Shown: one piece after another, positions 33,826-45,300 of the stretch
Numbering within the stretch: position 1 is the first letter of the stretch
Layout of the letters: the number at the start of each line of letters is the position of its first letter
Source: Nannochloropsis salina CCMP1776
Taxonomy: Eukaryota; Sar; Eustigmatophyceae; Eustigmatales; Monodopsidaceae
Direction: 5' to 3'
NCBI GenBank assembly: GCA_004565275.1
Contig: SDOX01000036.1
Span: 106,042-170,041 of the forward strand
Length of the DNA stretch: 64,000 bases
The notes under the pieces: generated by a model
Databases searched by the model: none
What the model saw: the letters and a program-made list of their open reading frames with translations, nothing else
What the model was told of the DNA's origin: nothing
Made by a program: the position numbers and the translations under genes

Positions 33826-35215
33826 AGGCTTGGAATGAGAACAGAGACTGGAAGAGGGGGGGTATGGGACAAGAGGAATAGAGGAGCTCGAATAAAAAGA
33901 TAGCTGGTGTTAAAAGGATAGCTGGTGTTCACAATGTGACTTATTTTTGGTGAAAATAGGCTGGTGAACGGTCGGATGATGTTCTGCTAAGGATTATGAA
34001 CGGCTGGGCATCCGCAAGCTGGCGAGAAAGGAGATTTTCTTTGTGGAGTAGAATGACGGCGTGTAGACTTCGATGACGCCTCCCTCTCTCGGGAAGAAAA
34101 GGATGCGTGTATAGGGATAAAACGCCACTATACGTGGCTTGAGAATGGCAAGTATAGATGAAAAGAAAAGAAGCAATCGTTTCAATAGGACAACGAACAT
34201 GATGCTGACAAGAGCCTGGGGATGGATCGTGCGAACTTGTTGGACAAGTGGCGGGCACGGGGCAAAATTCGCGCCTGGTCATCCTTGCATCTTCCCAACG
34301 CAGGTGTCTTTTCTTTTCATTTTGGAATATGTTTTTCGTTTAGGAGCTGTATATGTTGCGCCTTTTTCGGGAAGCATCGCGCTAAATTTGCATCAGTAAA
34401 GGAATGCATCAGTCATAGTGCCCTCGATGGACAAAGTGGAGCCCGAGATCAGTCGACTAAACGAAATTTGTCAGTCAATATAAACCCCTCTGCAGGACTC
34501 AAGTATGCAAAGCTTGGGAGTACCAGGAAAATATTAGAAGACAGCACATCGTGCGTCAATCGTGAGTTCTCTTGAGGTAGAAATCGATCTGGGCAGTGGA
34601 GGCACCAAAAAGAGCACAATTGAGTATTTTGAGCGCATGGTGAGGCGTCAGATGTCAGCTATGTAGATATAAAAACGATAGACAAGTTATGAGTGAGAAT
34701 GATGGATCTAATGAGCTTTGGAACGCGTGGAGATGTCACCTGCGGACGCTTTTTTTTCCAGCTTCAACAAAGCCTTTACGCTACCGTGAAGCGTAGCGGC
34801 ATGTTTTCTGACAATGGCCGCGGTACTAAATGCCAGTGACTTACCCAATCTCGTAATACTTCTTAAAATACACATCAGGATGGATTTGAATGCAAATGAT
34901 TTCCCAGGTTTGGTCCGTTAATGTGTTTCTGGGACAAATTTTTCCCACGTCCGCCGGGGAGTTCAAGCCTCCCACAGCGAGGGCGGGTCTCGCTGAGAAG
35001 CTTTTTCCCGCACGCATTCAAACCTTTATCCTTGGCGTTCGTGCCTCCCGTGCAGGCCACACGGTGTGGCACAATTACGGCTGTGTCTATGGAGGTTTCT
35101 CTCACCAGCAGGCGGGCATGCCCGGATTCTCTTGTTGTCTGACTGTTTCTGCGCCGCGCTCCCTTCACTTCTCGGAACAGTTTCCACCTACCTCTTACAG
35201 GACTGACAAGTGCTC
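33826..35215. other. Long intergenic region upstream of the aspartic protease
   Basis: About 1.4 kb without a supported gene. It should include the 3' UTR of the TLC gene and the promoter of the protease. Short frames at about 34890-35290 have no recognisable features. Confidence 0.5.
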
Positions 35216-37777
35216 ATGCGCCTTTCTCTTTGCCTGCTGTCTCTGGCCGTGCTGGAATCTATCAAGGGGCAAACATTACGCATACCGTTGAAGCGGCGTC
35301 CAGCTGCCCAGGTGATTGACTCCATTCTTGCGCATCCCCAAAGGTAATTTTCGCTGTGTTTGCTGGTAATGCACGCGCAAAATAAGAAGGGGAGCGAGTG
35401 CCACCCGGACCCCTTTTAAATTCCTCCAAGCCCCATTATGCCACTACTACTTCGGATTTAAGCTGAAAATATGGCTTTCTTCATCGAATTTGACAGGCCT
35501 TTGCAGGGCACCGATGAGCCCGGAGAAGGCGATATCATTATCTCGGATGTGTCCAATGCGCAGTACTTTGGAGAGATAAGCGTGGGGTCGGACCGACAGG
35601 CATTCCAAGTGAGTGGGTGGAAAATAATTTGTAGTATTTAATTGTTGGGATACGTCATCCGAGGAGGTGACGGAGGACTTCATGACTGAATTCGGTTGCG
35701 TCTGCATGGATCACCTCAGCCAACACCACCCTCCGCCTTGACAGGTCATTTTCGACACAGGATCCTCCAACCTTTGGATCCCTTCCGAGGACTGCTTGGC
35801 GTCCTGCGCCTCAAAGTCCAAGTACGACCACGATGCCAGCGACACCTACGTGGAAAATGGGGCCATTTTCAAGATCATGTATGGTAGCGGCCCTGTCCAG
35901 GTAGAGTCCCCAACCTCCCTCCCTCCCCTCCCGGCGTTTTTTGGGTTGCCACATGCGTCCTTCCTCTCCCCCCCTTTCACTACTTTCGTAATCATCGCTT
36001 TCTTCGAGGCCACCGTCCTAAATCAGCACCCTGTCCCCTTCTATCCATGTTCTCCTTCTGGCAGGGATACTTCTCGGAGGACGACGTGGAGCTTGGCGGA
36101 CTCACCATCTCCCAGCAGGCCTTTGCCGAGGTGACGGACGCCTCGGGATTGGGCGCAGCTTTCGCCGCCGGATCCTTCGATGGCATTTTGGGGTGAGAGG
36201 GATGGAGGGGGACGGGCGAAAGGAGAAGGCGGGGGGGGGGACTTGAGAGGCAACCGAGGCCATAGCCCGGAGCGGGCTGGCTTTGCTCTTCTTCGCATCG
36301 CCCCCGCGCTAGACCCCTCATCCTCTCCTTCCCCTCCTCCCGACTTCTAGCCTGGGCTTCGACTCCATCTCCGTGGGCAAGGTCACCACGCCCTTCCACA
36401 ACCTGATCAAGCAGGGTCTTGTCGCGGAACCCGTCTTCAGTTTCTACCTTGGGGTGCGTGCCGTCCCTTCTCGGCCTGCCGCCGTCTTTATCATTATTCT
36501 CCCTGCGGATGGAGAGAGAGGCGGGAGGCGTTCTATGCATAGACGCTGCACAGAGCCTCCAATGCCCCGCATTTTTCAATGTGCTGTCGTGCTCCTCCTT
36601 TTCTTCATTTATTGAGCCCGTCTGCGACTCACCAGCCTCACCGCTCAATGGCCTCGGACACACAGGACAATGCCCCGGGTGAGCTGACGCTGGGGGGCAC
36701 TGATCCGGCCCACTACAAAGGGGATATCCACTACGTGCCTCTTAAGGTAAAGGCAAGGAGGGGATGAAAGATATGGGGAACATTTGAAAATTAGCAATCT
36801 TCCACCTGCTGAAGCATATTATAAAAAAAGAAGAAGAGTAGACAGCAGCATTACAGAGGATGACTGACCCGTATCCCCCATGCACTCTCTGCTTCTCTTC
36901 CCCTCGCCCCAACTCTCGTCCTCCTTGCTGCCCCAGTCCGCTACGTACTGGGAGGTCGCCCTCGAGGACGTGCAGGTCCAGGGCCTCTCCCTCACTAACG
37001 TCGACTCCGCTATCATCGACTCGGGTAAGGAACAGGGATGACGCGAGGCGGGGGCTGGGTAGGAGGCTGCCTTGAGAACGACCGTTTGACATTGTGCCCT
37101 CTCGTTCACATCCCCTCCCCTCCGGACCCGCCTCTCCGTACGGGAAAGGCACCTCGCTGATCACGGGGCCCAAGAAGGAGGTGGCCAAACTGGCGAAGCT
37201 GGTGGGGGCGACCCGCTTCATCTTGGGGGAGTATTTGATCGACTGCAACGCCCAAGGCCCTGACATCGATTTTGTGATCGACGGGTAGGCTAGAGAGGAA
37301 AGAGGGGAGGAGAGCTCGATGGCAGCATCGTTTCTGCGCGTCAGATAGGAGAAAGTGGCGCGTCGAGGTGTGTGATTTTGAATAGATGGTCTTTCATTGA
37401 CCAACGTCCTGGTCCTCCTACGTTCTCTTCAGGCGTACTTACTCACTGAGCGCGGACGACTACAAGATCCGCGACGGCGGCCTCTGCCTCTTCGCCTTCA
37501 TGGGCTTGGACATTCCCCGCCCCTCCGGCCCCCTCTGGATTCTGGGTAGGAAGAGGGTTGCAAAATGGGATCAAAGAGGAATACACGGGTGGTACATTGT
37601 CAAAGTACAGCGGTTTTACTGAGTCAGATGGACGCCTTGGCACAAATGTTGCGGGCCATTTCCTCATGTTTGTTCAAATTGCCAATCTTTTCTCCATCAG
37701 GCGATTCCTTCATGCGCCGGTACTACACGACTTTCAATTACGAGAAGCAAACCGTGGGTTTGGCTTTGGCGGCGTAA
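35216..37777 (+). CDS. Pepsin-like aspartic protease (family A1, cathepsin D type)
   Basis: Ten exons join with full phase agreement: 35216-35343, 35497-35608, 35745-35900, 36065-36192, 36351-36453, 36666-36746, 36937-37024, 37149-37284, 37433-37545 and 37701-37777, 373 residues. A signal peptide (MRLSLCLLSLAVLES) and a short propeptide (LRIPLKRRPAAQ) come first. Then AQYFGEISVGSDRQ, the first catalytic site FDTGSSNLW, the flap IMYGSGPVQG, FDGILGLGFD, the second catalytic site AIIDSGTSLITGP, and the C-terminal GPLWILGDSFMRRYYTTF. All hallmarks of an active A1 protease are present. It is likely vacuolar/lysosomal or secreted. No plant-specific insert is seen. Length is normal for cathepsin D. 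Confidence 0.95.
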
Positions 37778-38043
37778 AGAATGAGGGGCTGCATGCAGGA
37801 TGATGCTCGGATAAAGCTTAGATATGTAGAGATACGTGACTTCGTCTGCTGATAAATGTGATGGCAGTTGGAACTCTCCAAAATGAGAGGAGCGAGGTCT
37901 GTTACAAAATTCGGTCGAGTGGGGTATGGTGTGTAAAAAGAAGATTCATGCCACAGCGAATTATTGCCGTATTGGCACCCAAAAATTGCGAGCACACACG
38001 TCTTCATTTGTCCGGCTTCGCCTGCATTACCCTCTCCCACATT

Positions 38044-39340
38044 CGGGATCGATGCGTGCAGTCACCGATTGTACGTCACGGTGTGGGAGCATCAGGAACC
38101 AACAAAGGACATAAGAGGCCAGCGTGACCTAGAAACGTGAATCATACAAGGACTTTTTCTTTGTACATACACACACATGAAGTCTTTTACCGCCTTATTG
38201 CTTCCACTCTCTGTACAAGGGCAAAGTCTCCAAGGCCTACTGTCTTTCCCCTTCTCCCTTTCCTGCCTTGTCCTGAACGTCCTCAGCCGTACCTTCCTCC
38301 TCATTCCTCTCAAACTTCTCCATGAGCTCCGGCGGGTAGAACTCGATGGGCACAAAGTCATACAGGAGGGCTCCCACACCGAGACACTCTTCCGTCGTGA
38401 GTACATCCGTCCCAATCACCACGGCAGCGTCGCCAATCTGATGCGAAGAGTGGATGCGCCCAGACAGAGTCGTATAAATGTTACCCATCTCTGCCGCAAT
38501 CTTGCTCTTTCGCCAAGGTGTCTGCCGCTCCACACGCCTCCGGATGTCTGGCTTTGCCTGCATGAACCTCTCCCACATTCCTACCGTCACCCTGCCCCTG
38601 GGCTTCAGGCATAGAAGAGGCAGAACCTCTTCTTCCTGGAAAGACTCTGCGAGAGGCGTGTAGGGCCGTGTTATGCCAAGACCAATAAGCATCCTGACAA
38701 CAGCTCCACGGGTGGACAAGCACGCCCTCGAGCCATCCCCTGGATACACTTACCAATGGCGCGGCGGAGGTTGACACTGTGTCCCAACAACCGCAACACT
38801 TCTAAATTTTTCGCCTTGAGTCGAAAAGTGGCGTTTTCAAGCTCTGCCTTGGTCGCCCGAGCTTCTACCCGAAGCACGCGTGCGTCTGCCCAAGCATCGC
38901 GTGCGTTTACATGAGCCTTGACCAACTCCGATTCCTTCTCCGCCCGAGCCTTGACCAATGCCAACTGCTTCTCCTCGACAGCCTTGACCAACTCCAACTC
39001 CTTCTCCGCCACCATTAATCGGGCCCTGTCCACCAGCGTCTTCCTATCCAGTCGCTTCCACGACAGCGCTTCAAACAGATCTTGTACGCTCTGCTTCTAG
39101 TATGCGAGACAAGGGAAATACACGTCTCAGCAGCCACAAGTATCACTCAGGAGACTTCAATTGCATCCACTCAACACTACGGTAGCCTCTTCATCACTCC
39201 TGAGCCCCCCAACAGCCCGCAAGCGTTACACTTCCGTCCTCACCTTCCCGGAGACCCCAATGCTGCCATTTGTCATACTGGCAACACTGCGGACGTGCGA
39301 ACCCCCGGATTGGATCCAACTACACGGTCGCAGCGGAAGC
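38044..39340 (-). repeat. Copy A of a local coiled-coil gene family (with flanks)
   Basis: This stretch resembles 53433-54340 (copy D), the inverted arm 52920-53398 (copy C) and, in its 3' flank, 40807-41055 (fragment B). The similarity covers coding exons, introns and flanking DNA, so it is a duplication of genomic DNA and not of a spliced transcript. Confidence 0.75.
38237..39096 (-). CDS. Coiled-coil family protein, copy A (5' end not found)
   Basis: Two exons fit: 39096-38754 (starting at a splice acceptor, phase 0) and 38646-38237, about 250 residues. The first encodes a Glu/Lys/Ala coiled coil (LELVKAVEEKQLALVKARAEKE and onward). The second encodes SFQEEEVLPLLCLKPRGRV, then ERQTPWRKSKIAAEMGNIYTT, GRIHSSHQIGDAAVVIGTDVL, GALLYDFVPIEFYPPEL and a charged end. 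No known domain was recognised. Coding quality is good: no internal stop, and conserved splice phase. An upstream exon must exist but was not identified; a candidate lies within 39330-39605 on the same strand. It belongs to a family with decayed relatives at 52.9-54.1 kb. Confidence 0.6.
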
Positions 39341-40806
39341 AAAACCAGCTTGGCCGAAGCACCAAATGACGACCAGAATGGTGCCAAAATCACCATGGCA
39401 CAAGTTGAACAACCCCCTGTCCTTGCAGTGCACACCAGAGAGTCGAGTGATGGAAGTTGCATGATGAGAGGGGACAAATAAAAGAACGTGCACGTCGAAC
39501 GTATGCGTCATGGCTTTCCTTCCTAGCCACCTTCCAGTCCACGCTTTCGACAGGGAGCAAGTCTCGAGCAAATCTAAACAGCATCCATAGGTTGACTGCC
39601 CTCACCGTAGCGTGAGAATGAAAAGAGGGATTGTGCTACAGGCTACTCCAGCCATTCGGAGGACAATGCTCGATGGATCGATCGATAGCTTGATCGGACT
39701 TGGAACGAGGTACGTGCCTCTCATCAACCCTCACTGTCTAGAAGGGATGCAAAAAGGGGGTCCAAAAAGACCACAAATCCTCGTTCATGTATCTATCCAG
39801 GTCGGTGTGGAATAACATCAATACAGACGTGAATGAAGAGTTTGTGACCATTCTTGGCTAAGCGTAGTGAAAGATCATGGACAAGAAATGAGGCAGTCCT
39901 TCACAAGCCTTGAGCTCTGACGAGCCCTTGCTTTCTCCTGCAACTCGCGAGAAAGGGCGTCTCAGTCTCAGAGTGCCGGTTCCCGGTCAGGTCTGTCTAC
40001 TGGCAGAGAACAGAGAAGCAAAGGAAGTGAACCCCAGAGTGGAACCACTTCGACGATGGAAAATCGAATACACCTCACAGCCTGCACGTTCATCTTTGGC
40101 TACCTGTTGGACCTCGTGAGAGCTCGGGTTATCACAGGGTCACAGGAAAGAGCAGTAGCTCAGTCTTTCGATCATGGTGGAGGCCATAGCATCATGTAAT
40201 CGTGTCCAGCAGGCGTTTCACCACCCTCCCACCAGCTTGCACGTATACAGCCGAGGAGCAGTCTGTTTTGGAGGCTTTTTAATCTCCATGCCGGCGAGAA
40301 TGTAGCCGTTGATGTTCTCGACTTGCTTGCGTTCTTGCCTTGAAGGCTTGCCTTGACAGTTTTCTAGGGTGCTTTAGCGCTCTCCATCCCTCCGACGTTC
40401 AGTAAGGCCGCGGACATGCCGCCTCCTGTGCCCCTCGCCCCTCCTCGTCATCCTCCTCGTCGTCCTCGTCGTCCCCCGGCCTCGCGCAACATTTGTTGCG
40501 AGACCACCGGGTGGGGATGGGGAAGACGGGGCCTGAAGGGATGTGCGTGGTGTTGTCTCGGGGTTGGAGGGGAAAGGCCTTGGGAGATGCGTGGGCTTGG
40601 GACTACAGGTCGGACGACAACCGGTGGCGGAAAGACTTGATGGAGGAGATACGCAGTCGGAGCGAGCTCGCTGAGGACCGATGCATGTCTTGCTATGGTT
40701 TGCCACGGAGATGCATGAGCTCGAATGGGCCGTGTCTCCTCGGCTGACGCACGTGTTTCTGCGCGTTAGGAGGGAGAGATAGGGACGGATGGAAGCGACG
40801 GCGGCG
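39341..40806. other. Intergenic, nothing firm
   Basis: About 1.5 kb. It may hold the upstream exon(s) and promoter of coiled-coil copy A (minus strand, 39330-39605). Open frames at 40374-40967 lack protein-like features. Confidence 0.4.
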
Positions 40807-41055
40807 GGATCGATGCGTGCAGTCACCGATTGTACGTCACGGTGTGGGAGCATCAGGAACCAACAAAGGATAACGAGGCCAGCGTGACCTAGAAATGTGC
40901 AACATACAAGGACTTTTTCTTTGTACATACACACACATGAAGTCTTTTGCCCCCTGATTGCTTCCACTCTCTGTACAACGGCAAAGTCTCCAAGGCCTAC
41001 TGTCTTTCCCCTTCTCCCTTTCCTGCCTTGTCCTGAACGTCCTCAGCCGTACCTT
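40807..41055 (-). repeat. Fragment B: copy of the 3' end and flank of the coiled-coil family
   Basis: By eye about 90% identical to 38044-38297, from the shared GGATCGATGCGTGCAGTC start to CCTCAGCCGTACCTT. It covers the last codons, 3' UTR and downstream flank of copy A. It ends about 40 bases from the stop codon of the next minus-strand gene, which may therefore use the fragment's 3' signals. Confidence 0.85.
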
Positions 41056-41096
41056 TCCTTCCAAGCCACCTCCCTGATATATGGTCTCGTGCGTTT

Positions 41097-41789
41097 TCAT
41101 CCCTTTTTTTTCATTTCTGGAAAGATGCGCGCGTGATGGAGGATCTGGTGGCATATCACGGCAAAAGCGACAGCAAGGAGGCACCAGATGAGTATCAGTA
41201 GCTTTCCCACTGTGCTACCCAGGTCCATGCAGTGCCCCGGTGTTTTTTCCTTCTCCGGGTCCGACTCGGCTCTAGTCGAAGGAACCGGCCCGGACGCCGC
41301 CTCAGTGGTGCTCGACTCCAATCCATGCTCTCCCTCTCGGCATTTCGATCCATCCTCCACAATCATTTCGCGACTTGTTTGATGCGATAGCCCACTCATC
41401 ACCATGAAGCGCTCCATACGCTGGTGTCGCCCTAAGGCGAAGACAGGGTCTGGCCCATGCTCCAGTCCATCCCGCCAATCCTTGGAATGAGACGGCGTCC
41501 AGACTCCGGTGATGTATAGCGGAGGCTCCACCGTGCTTTCATGATTTTTTCTCCCTGCATCTATGGAGCTGCGGGGTAGGGTCCCGAGCCGGATAGATGA
41601 AGAATCGTCATTGTCAAGTGATAGTTCTTGCGGGTTGATGACGACACGGGTGCTGCCAATAGTTTCCTCGTCTACGTCTTTGTCCACCTTTTCGTTGCTG
41701 TCACCACTTTGAGATGGCAGAGTTTGTATCCGCTGCAGTTCTGACTGTTGCTGCGAGCTGGCTGCTTCAGTACTCTCCCCAAACGTCAT
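41097..41789 (-). CDS. Hypothetical tail-anchored membrane protein
   Basis: A single frame of 230 residues. The first 190 residues are Ser/Glu/Asp-rich and look disordered, with a short ordered stretch (PPLYITGVWTPSHSKDW, GRHQRMERFMVMSGL). One membrane helix (LLILIWCLLAVAFAVICHQI) lies about 20 residues from the C-terminus, with a basic end (MKKKG). This topology fits a tail-anchored protein facing the cytosol. No family was recognised. The gene reads away from the LamG/Sel1 gene and ends close to fragment B. Confidence 0.65.
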   Translation of the reverse strand: MTFGESTEAASSQQQSELQRIQTLPSQSGDSNEKVDKDVDEETIGSTRVVINPQELSLDNDDSSSIRLGTLPRSSIDAGRKNHESTVEPPLYITGVWTPSHSKDWRDGLEHGPDPVFALGRHQRMERFMVMSGLSHQTSREMIVEDGSKCREGEHGLESSTTEAASGPVPSTRAESDPEKEKTPGHCMDLGSTVGKLLILIWCLLAVAFAVICHQILHHARIFPEMKKKG

Positions 41790-42340
41790 ATTAGTTCCTG
41801 CTCACAGATAATGCAGAATCAACAAGAAAGTGGGTTTGTCAATGCACGAGTATCAGGTGGTGAGCCTGCATCCTTCTGCATCCATTTACTGCATCCTTGT
41901 GTTACTTCTTTGCACGTGTCTCCACCTCTGTGCGAGCGCATGACTCTCCACGCTGGTTGCAGGCATGTGACTCGCGCTTTTGACGCCTGCCTGCAGGGCG
42001 TGACGTCACGGCCCTAGCCCACGTACCCCTCCAGGCCCTCGCCAAGGCCTCGCCTTTTCTTCTTCCACGCTCGTTCCCGCTGGCTTCCAGTCTGCCTTTT
42101 CAAGAAAGCTTGCTTTATCCATGCGAGATGCTTGACCGCACTTATGAAAAAATGAAAAGTAAGACTGTACGTAGCACATTCTACAAATTTGCGATGCGAG
42201 AATGGGTATCGCCTTCGCGGCATTGTTCTTGATGTTCGTCCTAGAAACGCAGTGAAGTCAAATTTATCTCACACAAGTCACTAGGCCGCCCAAAATCTGT
42301 GAAGCCTGCAGGAGAAGCCGCGAGCAAGTAACGAAATTCA
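41790..42340. other. Divergent promoter region
   Basis: About 550 bases between the tail-anchored gene and the LamG/Sel1 gene. No gene recognised. Confidence 0.5.
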
Positions 42341-45300
42341 ATGCCCGGCACGCTCACGGCCCGACTTGTCGCGTGGACGGCCGTGACATTGACCGCGATC
42401 AGCATCAGCAACAGACAAAATGGTAGAGCGTGGTGGGACCTAAGCAACTGCAGCAACGACGTCGACTCCTGGAATAGCGGACCCATTGGCTCTTATTTGA
42501 AGAACGCACGATCATCAATAAGACATTCCGAGAGATTGCCTGACCAGTTTAAGCCCTTATACGCCACGGGGGAGAAGTCGACGGCGGAGGCGGCCAGTGC
42601 AGGTCCTGTAGCAATGGACGGAAGCACGGCGTTGCCCATGTTGGTTGATCTCCCCGCATATCAGCCTCTTTCAATTTCAACGTGGGTACTGGTCTACATC
42701 CCGTTCTCTTTCGACGCAGACCCGGGAAAGGAGCCTTCCAGTACCGCCATCAACAGCTCTTCCCTCGAAGGCAGCAAAACCCCGCCAGCCGATGGGCCAC
42801 GGAGGCATCCAGAAATGACGATACTTTCCTTCGGACGGCCGGGTCTAGATGTTGCGGCCACAAATACTACCAGACATCCTGCTTCCCCTCCGCAATCGCC
42901 CTCCATGCGGGCAGCCCCAGCCCTCCATCTCGGCGTAGGCAAGGACCCTGCCTACCATCGCAACCTCTTCTTTTCCGGCGCCGCCGATGCCAAGGGGGGT
43001 TTAGTGGGCTTCTTTTCCCGAGGTCCCTTGCCCGTCAACAGATGGGTGCATGTGGGGCTGGTTTTGACGCCGGTTGCGTCGAAGAAGGGTGGCATGCCGG
43101 AGATGAGAGACGGTCACGATATGGGCCAGCCGAAAGGGCTCCACCTGGAATTATCCGGCTACGTGGATGGAGAGCTCCAGGGTCGACTGGAGTTAGAGAC
43201 AGACGTCGGAGATGGCGCTATGGAGGACTTGGTATCGGCCTCTGCAATCGGGGGAACAGAAAGTGTGGATGGGGAGGGGGTGGGGGGAGAAAGAACGCAG
43301 GCCTCGGGGTCGTCGAGCCGGGGAGAGGGCAACGAGCAGGCGCGTCGGACCGCCCGACGGCGGGAGCGAGACCGTGCAGTCTTCGTGTGGGGAGGGGTCC
43401 GGTCACGAGGGGGAGGCATGCTCACAGGGATGCTGCAGCATGCCCGGCTTTTCTTGAACAAGGCGCTTTCCTTGCGGGAGATGCACGAGGTGATGAGCGA
43501 GCTTTCGCCCTGGCCGGTGCCCTCAGAGGTGGCGGGCCCGTTGGGTTTGGTTCCTGGATTATTGCCTGAGGATGAGAAGGAAGAGTTGGGCACGGGGTGG
43601 GTGGAGACGGCGGTGAGATTGCTCCATGAGGACGAAGAGGGGGCGGGGGACGAGAGAAAGCGGCTCGCTCACTGGTATCTAAGTGGTACGGTGTTGCTGC
43701 ACACCAAGATGAGGGGGCAGAAAATAAGTGACGGCCCAGCGACTGATGGCCCTGGTGCGCGAAGAAAGAGGAAAGATCAAGGATCCGGGAAGGGGGGAAT
43801 GAGCGTCGATGGGGAAGAGCTCCCACATACAAACGGCGAGTGCAGCGATACCGGTCCCACCACCCCCAGCACTAGTTCCGCGACCCCAAGAGACGGCAGC
43901 AACGACGGTGAAGACTGCGATGAGGGGAGTCGAGGTGCCGAAAAAGGCCGCCTTGCCGGTCTGACTCCAGGAGAGGCGGGAACAGCAAGTGAAACGCCTG
44001 GGGTGGAGGAGACTAACCTTCTCAGGCAGTGTCGCCGGCTGTGGCGTCGGGGAGATAATCTACTGCGTCAGGCATGGACCAGCACCACAGCCGCTCTTAA
44101 GTGCTTCACCGCGGGAGACGAATTCGTACGGTTCAAGAAAGCTGTGGAGAGCGGGCAAACGGGAAGAAAGAAAGAGGAGCGGTTCGTTCTTCCCGGAGCG
44201 AGCTCCGCCCATCTCGCGCAATTGATATTGATGTCTCAGGCTCTACACGGGCTCGACAGGGAGGAAACAGGACAAGGAACGAAGAACACAGGGCTGCAGG
44301 GGACGGTTCTTGACACAAGATTCCTCCAGAAATACGGCGAGGAAGTTCTGAGAGACCTTGGGAATCCAGATCCTCAGCCCGGGCGCTTACCACGATTCTG
44401 CTCCTCCGCCATATCCCCTTTACCCTCTACTTCTGCGTCTTACACCCCTGCGGGTTGTACAGTTGCAGTAGCCCACGCGTTGAGCTTAGCCGAGACAGCC
44501 ACCACGCGGTTCGGTTTTGAACATGGGCATGAGGCAGGGCGCGAAAGAGAATGCCATACTAGGCGCTTCCCTAGAAGCATGATAATCAAGAACATCGATG
44601 ACCCCTTGCTTCGCACCGCTCACGAAGAAGAATATGACGGCTCGGATCGCCTTCCTCTTCCTTTGTACCGGCGTTCTTCCGCTGCACACTCGACCCGCCT
44701 CGCGCGGGGGGACCAGGTCGCGTACATGCGCATGAGAGCGAAGGATGGAGAGGACGCTGAAGCCCTCGCCTGGTATGCCCAAGCACTGTATTGGGGCAGG
44801 CATGGCGTGCATCCCGATCGCGTGGCGGCAGAGAGGATGATGGAACGCGCCGCTGTACTTGGCAACGCTGAAGCTCAGTACAATGCCGGCATAATGCTTC
44901 TTCGGGGAGAAGACAGGCCGGGTGAAGGAGCAGCGGAGCAGAGAGCAGCAAGGGGGGAGGAGCTGGTGGACCGGGCAGCAAGGCAGGGTTTCTTTCCTGC
45001 TTTAGCCGCTCAAGGGCTTTGGGCGCTGCAGCGACGCGAGGAAGGAAAGTTGGAAGGGGAGAGTGAAGCAAATGCAGAAGGGCGGTCGCAGAAAATGAGA
45101 GGGAACGAGACTGAGGCGGCAGTGGAGTTGGAATGGGAGCAGGCAGTCAACATACTTGAGCGAGCAGCCATGGAAGGACATAATGCAGAGGCACACTTCG
45201 CCCTGGCGCTCGTAAAAGGTGGAGGGAGGGTCGGCATCCGCTCATGGCAGATTACATCACAGATGGAACAGCTTGGAGTACGGAATAAATCGACGAGGAA

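Noticed and set aside
40374-40967. Minus-strand frame of 197 codons
   Set aside because: Composition is Arg/Thr/Pro-rich, crosses fragment B and shows no protein-like pattern.
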